From positions 558,001 to 622,000 of the forward strand of contig NZ_CP023540.1 of NCBI RefSeq assembly GCF_003692615.1: 64,000 nt of DNA, read 5' to 3'. The notes under the pieces are model-generated. The model was not told the DNA's origin and made no database searches. It saw only the letters and a list, made by a program, of their open reading frames with translations. The stretch comes from Chryseobacterium sp. 6424. GTDB taxonomy: Bacteria > Bacteroidota > Bacteroidia > Flavobacteriales > Weeksellaceae. The stretch's first letter is position 1. The number at the start of each line of letters is the position of its first letter. The translations under genes were made by a program, and so were the position numbers. Positions 61,576 through 64,000 of the stretch are shown piece after piece.

Positions 61576-62070
61576 TCATTTCTTCCCCAATTCTATAACC
61601 TCTAGATTTTCAACTCGGTCACAGTTGATCTCGAACCGCAGCATCGTCCGCATCTTATGCCAACCTTCTTTCCCACAAGCGCCGGGATTCAGGTGAAGCA
61701 GTTGGTTTTTCTCATCATACATCGCTTTTAGGATGTGCGAATGACCTGTAATGAAAAGTTTAGGAGCCTTTCCTACGATTTCTTTTTTGGCGAGCGGACT
61801 GTAGCGGCCAGGATAACCGCCGATATGTATCATCATCACCTCCGTTTCTTCGCAGCGAAAGCGCAACACCTCAGGGAAGATTTTACGGATTTCGCTGCCG
61901 TCAATATTCCCGTACACCCCGCGCAGCGTAGTGATTTGCCCCAATGTTTCGACCACTGAGGGATTCCCAAAATCTCCGCAATGCCAGATTTCATCGGCGT
62001 TCTTGGCGTAATCCAGTATTCGGTCATCCAGGTATGAATGTGTGTCGGAGAGCAGCAGGATCTTTTTCAT
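61576..62070 (-). CDS. YfcE/MJ0936-family metallophosphoesterase
   Basis: 164 residues. All calcineurin-like metal motifs are present: LLSDTHSYLD (Asp and His), WHCGDFGN (Asp), GVYGNID (Asn), MMIHIGGYPG (His) and FITGHSHILK (GHSH). Members are phosphodiesterases of broad specificity. It overlaps neither neighbour and is transcribed away from truA. Confidence 0.93.
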   Translation of the reverse strand: MKKILLLSDTHSYLDDRILDYAKNADEIWHCGDFGNPSVVETLGQITTLRGVYGNIDGSEIRKIFPEVLRFRCEETEVMMIHIGGYPGRYSPLAKKEIVGKAPKLFITGHSHILKAMYDEKNQLLHLNPGACGKEGWHKMRTMLRFEINCDRVENLEVIELGKK

Positions 62071-62129
62071 AAGTCAGCAAATTACTTTTTTTTCTTCAAT
62101 TCTTAATAAAAATACAGAAATTTGCACGT

Positions 62130-62861
62130 ATGCGATATTTCATTGAATTTTCTTACAGCGGTAAAAATTATTTCGGTTACCAGATTCAGCCTAATGAAAT
62201 TACGGTGCAAGAGGAGCTTGAGAAAGCACTTTCCACCATCCTGCGAGAAGAGATTAAAACCACTGGTGCAGGCCGTACCGATACGGGCGTACATGCGAAA
62301 AAGATCTTCGCGCACTTTGATTATGGGCACGATCTTGATGCGCAGCTGCCATACCGGCTCAACAGTTTTTTGCCACCTGATATCTCAGTGAAACGCATTT
62401 TTAAGGTGAAAGATGATTTTCATGCCCGTTTTGATGCGACCTACCGAACTTATGAATATTATATTTCTCAGGAGAAGAACCCCTTCACGCAAGATGCGGC
62501 CTGGCAGATGTGGAAGCGCACGCTGGAGGTAGGAAAAATGAATGAAGCCTGCCAAATCCTTTTCGAATATAATGACTTTACAAGCTTCGCAAAACTGCAT
62601 ACGGATAATAAGACCAACCTCTGTAAAATCTATAAAGCTTGCTGGCAACAAAATGGTGCCGAACTGAAATTTACCATCTCCGCCGATCGCTTTCTTCGGA
62701 ATATGGTACGGTCAATCGTTGGTACGATGGTAGAAATAGGAAACGGGAAAATACCACCCAGTGACCTCAGAAGGATAATTGAAGCAAAGAACCGAAATGC
62801 CGCTGGTACTTCTGCACCTGCACAAGGCCTGTTTTTGGTAGATGTTGGGTATGAGTTTTAG
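62130..62861 (+). CDS. truA: tRNA pseudouridine synthase A
   Basis: 243 residues. TruA modifies U38-U40 in tRNA anticodon arms. The catalytic Asp is in GAGRTDTGVHAKKI, with YRTYEYYIS and DRFLRNMVRSIVGTMVEIGNG typical of the family. Starts MRYFIEFSYSGKNYFGYQIQ. Its length and motifs are all as expected. Confidence 0.97.
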   Translation: MRYFIEFSYSGKNYFGYQIQPNEITVQEELEKALSTILREEIKTTGAGRTDTGVHAKKIFAHFDYGHDLDAQLPYRLNSFLPPDISVKRIFKVKDDFHARFDATYRTYEYYISQEKNPFTQDAAWQMWKRTLEVGKMNEACQILFEYNDFTSFAKLHTDNKTNLCKIYKACWQQNGAELKFTISADRFLRNMVRSIVGTMVEIGNGKIPPSDLRRIIEAKNRNAAGTSAPAQGLFLVDVGYEF

Positions 62862-62932
62862 TTGAAGGCACTGGCGTTTTACCGGGCAGCAATAAACTTT
62901 TCCCTATTTTTGTAGGATTTTTAAAACAGAAC

Positions 62933-64000
62933 ATGAAGAAACAATCAACGTGGGATATTATTAAAAGGCTGTTTACCATCGGCATGAAATTCCGGTCATG
63001 GTTTGTTTTTACACTCCTCATCTCGGTGATACTTTCGGTGATTTCCACCTACCGGCCTTATCTCACGATGCAGATTGTGGATACTGATATCATTAGGCTG
63101 GGCGACCGGGAGCAGATGATGCGGCATATATACATCTTGATTGGGCTGGTATTTGGCGAAACGATCCTGAATTTCTTTCTGGTGTACTTCTCTAATTTTA
63201 TTTCACAGAATGTTATCCGCGACATCCGCGAGCGTTTGTACCATAAATTGATTTATTTCCGCACTTCGTTTTTTGATAAAACTGCTATCGGGCAGTTGGT
63301 GACGCGCGCGGTAGGCGATGTAGAAACCATTGCAACGGTTTATACAGACGGTTTTCTAATGGTTTTCGGTGACATCTTGAGGATTGTTTTTGTATTAATC
63401 ATGATGTTTCAGGTAGATGTGCACTTAAGTTACATCACATTGATTATTTTACCGCTGATGCTGGTTATTACCCGTTTTTTCCAGAAAAAGCTGCGCAAGG
63501 CTTTCGGTGACGAGCGTACCTGGACCTCCAACCAAAACTCTTTCGTACAGGAAAGACTTAGCGGGATGCCCATCATCCAGGTATTCAATCGCCAACAGGC
63601 GGAGTTTAAGAAGTTTGATTCCATTAATATCACACTGAAAGGCGCGCTTTTGCGTACAGTTTTTATCTTTTCGTTGTTTTTTCCGGTTGTAGAACTCATT
63701 TCGTCGCTGTTTATTGGTTTCATCCTGTTTTATGGCGGGTACATCACTATTTCGGCTGGGGTGGTTATTGCATTTATCCAATATATCTCTATGCTCATCC
63801 GGCCACTGAGGCAGATTGCCGACCGCTTTAATAATATCCAGCGTGGCATTGTAGGTGCAGAGCGTGTCTTAGGAGTGATGGATGAGGATTTCGCGCTGCC
63901 AAATGAAGGTAAATTAATGAAAGACCATTTTGAAGGCGCCATCGAATTTCACAATGTGCATTTTTCTTACGATGATAAACAGGAAGTCCTGAAAGGTATC
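62933..64000 (+). CDS. ABC exporter (permease-ATPase), C-terminal end beyond window
   Basis: Starts at ATG 62933 (MKKQSTWDIIKRLFTIGMKF) and stays open for 356 codons to the window edge. It has six transmembrane segments, with the coupling stretch RTSFFDKTAIGQLVTRAVGDVE typical of MsbA/Sav1866-like exporters, and YISMLIRPLRQIADRFNNIQRG before the ATPase begins (IEFHNVHFSYDDKQEVLKGI). The Walker motifs lie outside. A TATTTTTG -7-like box is at 62905-62912. Substrate unknown; a paralogue is at 25.8 kb. Confidence 0.88.
   Translation, partial: MKKQSTWDIIKRLFTIGMKFRSWFVFTLLISVILSVISTYRPYLTMQIVDTDIIRLGDREQMMRHIYILIGLVFGETILNFFLVYFSNFISQNVIRDIRERLYHKLIYFRTSFFDKTAIGQLVTRAVGDVETIATVYTDGFLMVFGDILRIVFVLIMMFQVDVHLSYITLIILPLMLVITRFFQKKLRKAFGDERTWTSNQNSFVQERLSGMPIIQVFNRQQAEFKKFDSINITLKGALLRTVFIFSLFFPVVELISSLFIGFILFYGGYITISAGVVIAFIQYISMLIRPLRQIADRFNNIQRGIVGAERVLGVMDEDFALPNEGKLMKDHFEGAIEFHNVHFSYDDKQEVLKGI

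Overview
The window is a chromosomal segment of a member of the Bacteroidota, most likely Flavobacteriia of the Weeksellaceae (Chryseobacterium/Kaistella-like). The main reasons are promoters of the TTTG-N19/20-TAnnTTTG type, a PafA-type alkaline phosphatase, a type IX secretion sorting domain, a long Ala/Lys/Glu-rich extension on ribosomal protein bS16, a TonB-dependent receptor, DUF5522 and YegP-like small proteins, and intergenic hairpin repeats of a kind I associate with that group. The genus is an inference.

Layout. 1-14.4 kb is housekeeping: a DUF58/MoxR pair, DinB, an rRNA 2'-O-methyltransferase, a Gre-like protein, nitroreductase, hemB, NDH-2 with trmD, an Lrp regulator, deoC, a GH25 lysozyme, an ABC-F protein and a frameshifted amino-acid permease. 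14.4-18.6 kb is a probable metal-uptake group (TonB receptor, Spy-like lipoprotein, PepSY membrane protein); the first two genes share a nearly identical operator/promoter. 18.7-28.9 kb holds rpsP, rimM, asnS, rpoN, an ECF sigma factor with a membrane partner, an LptB with an unusual C-terminal extension, and an MsbA-like exporter. 29.5-34.1 kb is a MacAB-type four-gene efflux operon. 34.3-38.2 kb is nrdB and nrdA, separated by repeat-rich DNA. 38.3-40.2 kb is an IS256-family element abutting an orphan, decaying CRISPR array with no cas genes. 40.4-48.8 kb returns to core genes: two divergent alkaline phosphatases, small lipoproteins, a glucosaminidase with LysM repeats, and hemL.

The main accessory region is 48.9-56.0 kb, visibly richer in A+T than its surroundings. 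It contains a frameshifted XRE regulator, two short Gly/Ala-rich peptides with bacteriocin-type leaders and two cysteines each, a small two-helix membrane protein, a hairpin attenuator, a membrane protein gene split by an IS3-family element, a thioredoxin-fold protein with a CxxC motif, and a C39-peptidase ABC exporter carrying a one-base frameshift. A second, inverted IS3 copy closes the region. I read this as a two-peptide, disulfide-containing, class IIb-like bacteriocin cluster that has been broken by insertion sequences and single-base losses.

56.0-64.0 kb is again chromosomal: an Old Yellow Enzyme, a large KatE catalase with a DUF892 protein, cytidine deaminase, Ppx/GppA, a YfcE-like phosphoesterase, truA, and an ABC exporter running off the right edge. 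I saw no tRNA, rRNA, tmRNA or prophage.
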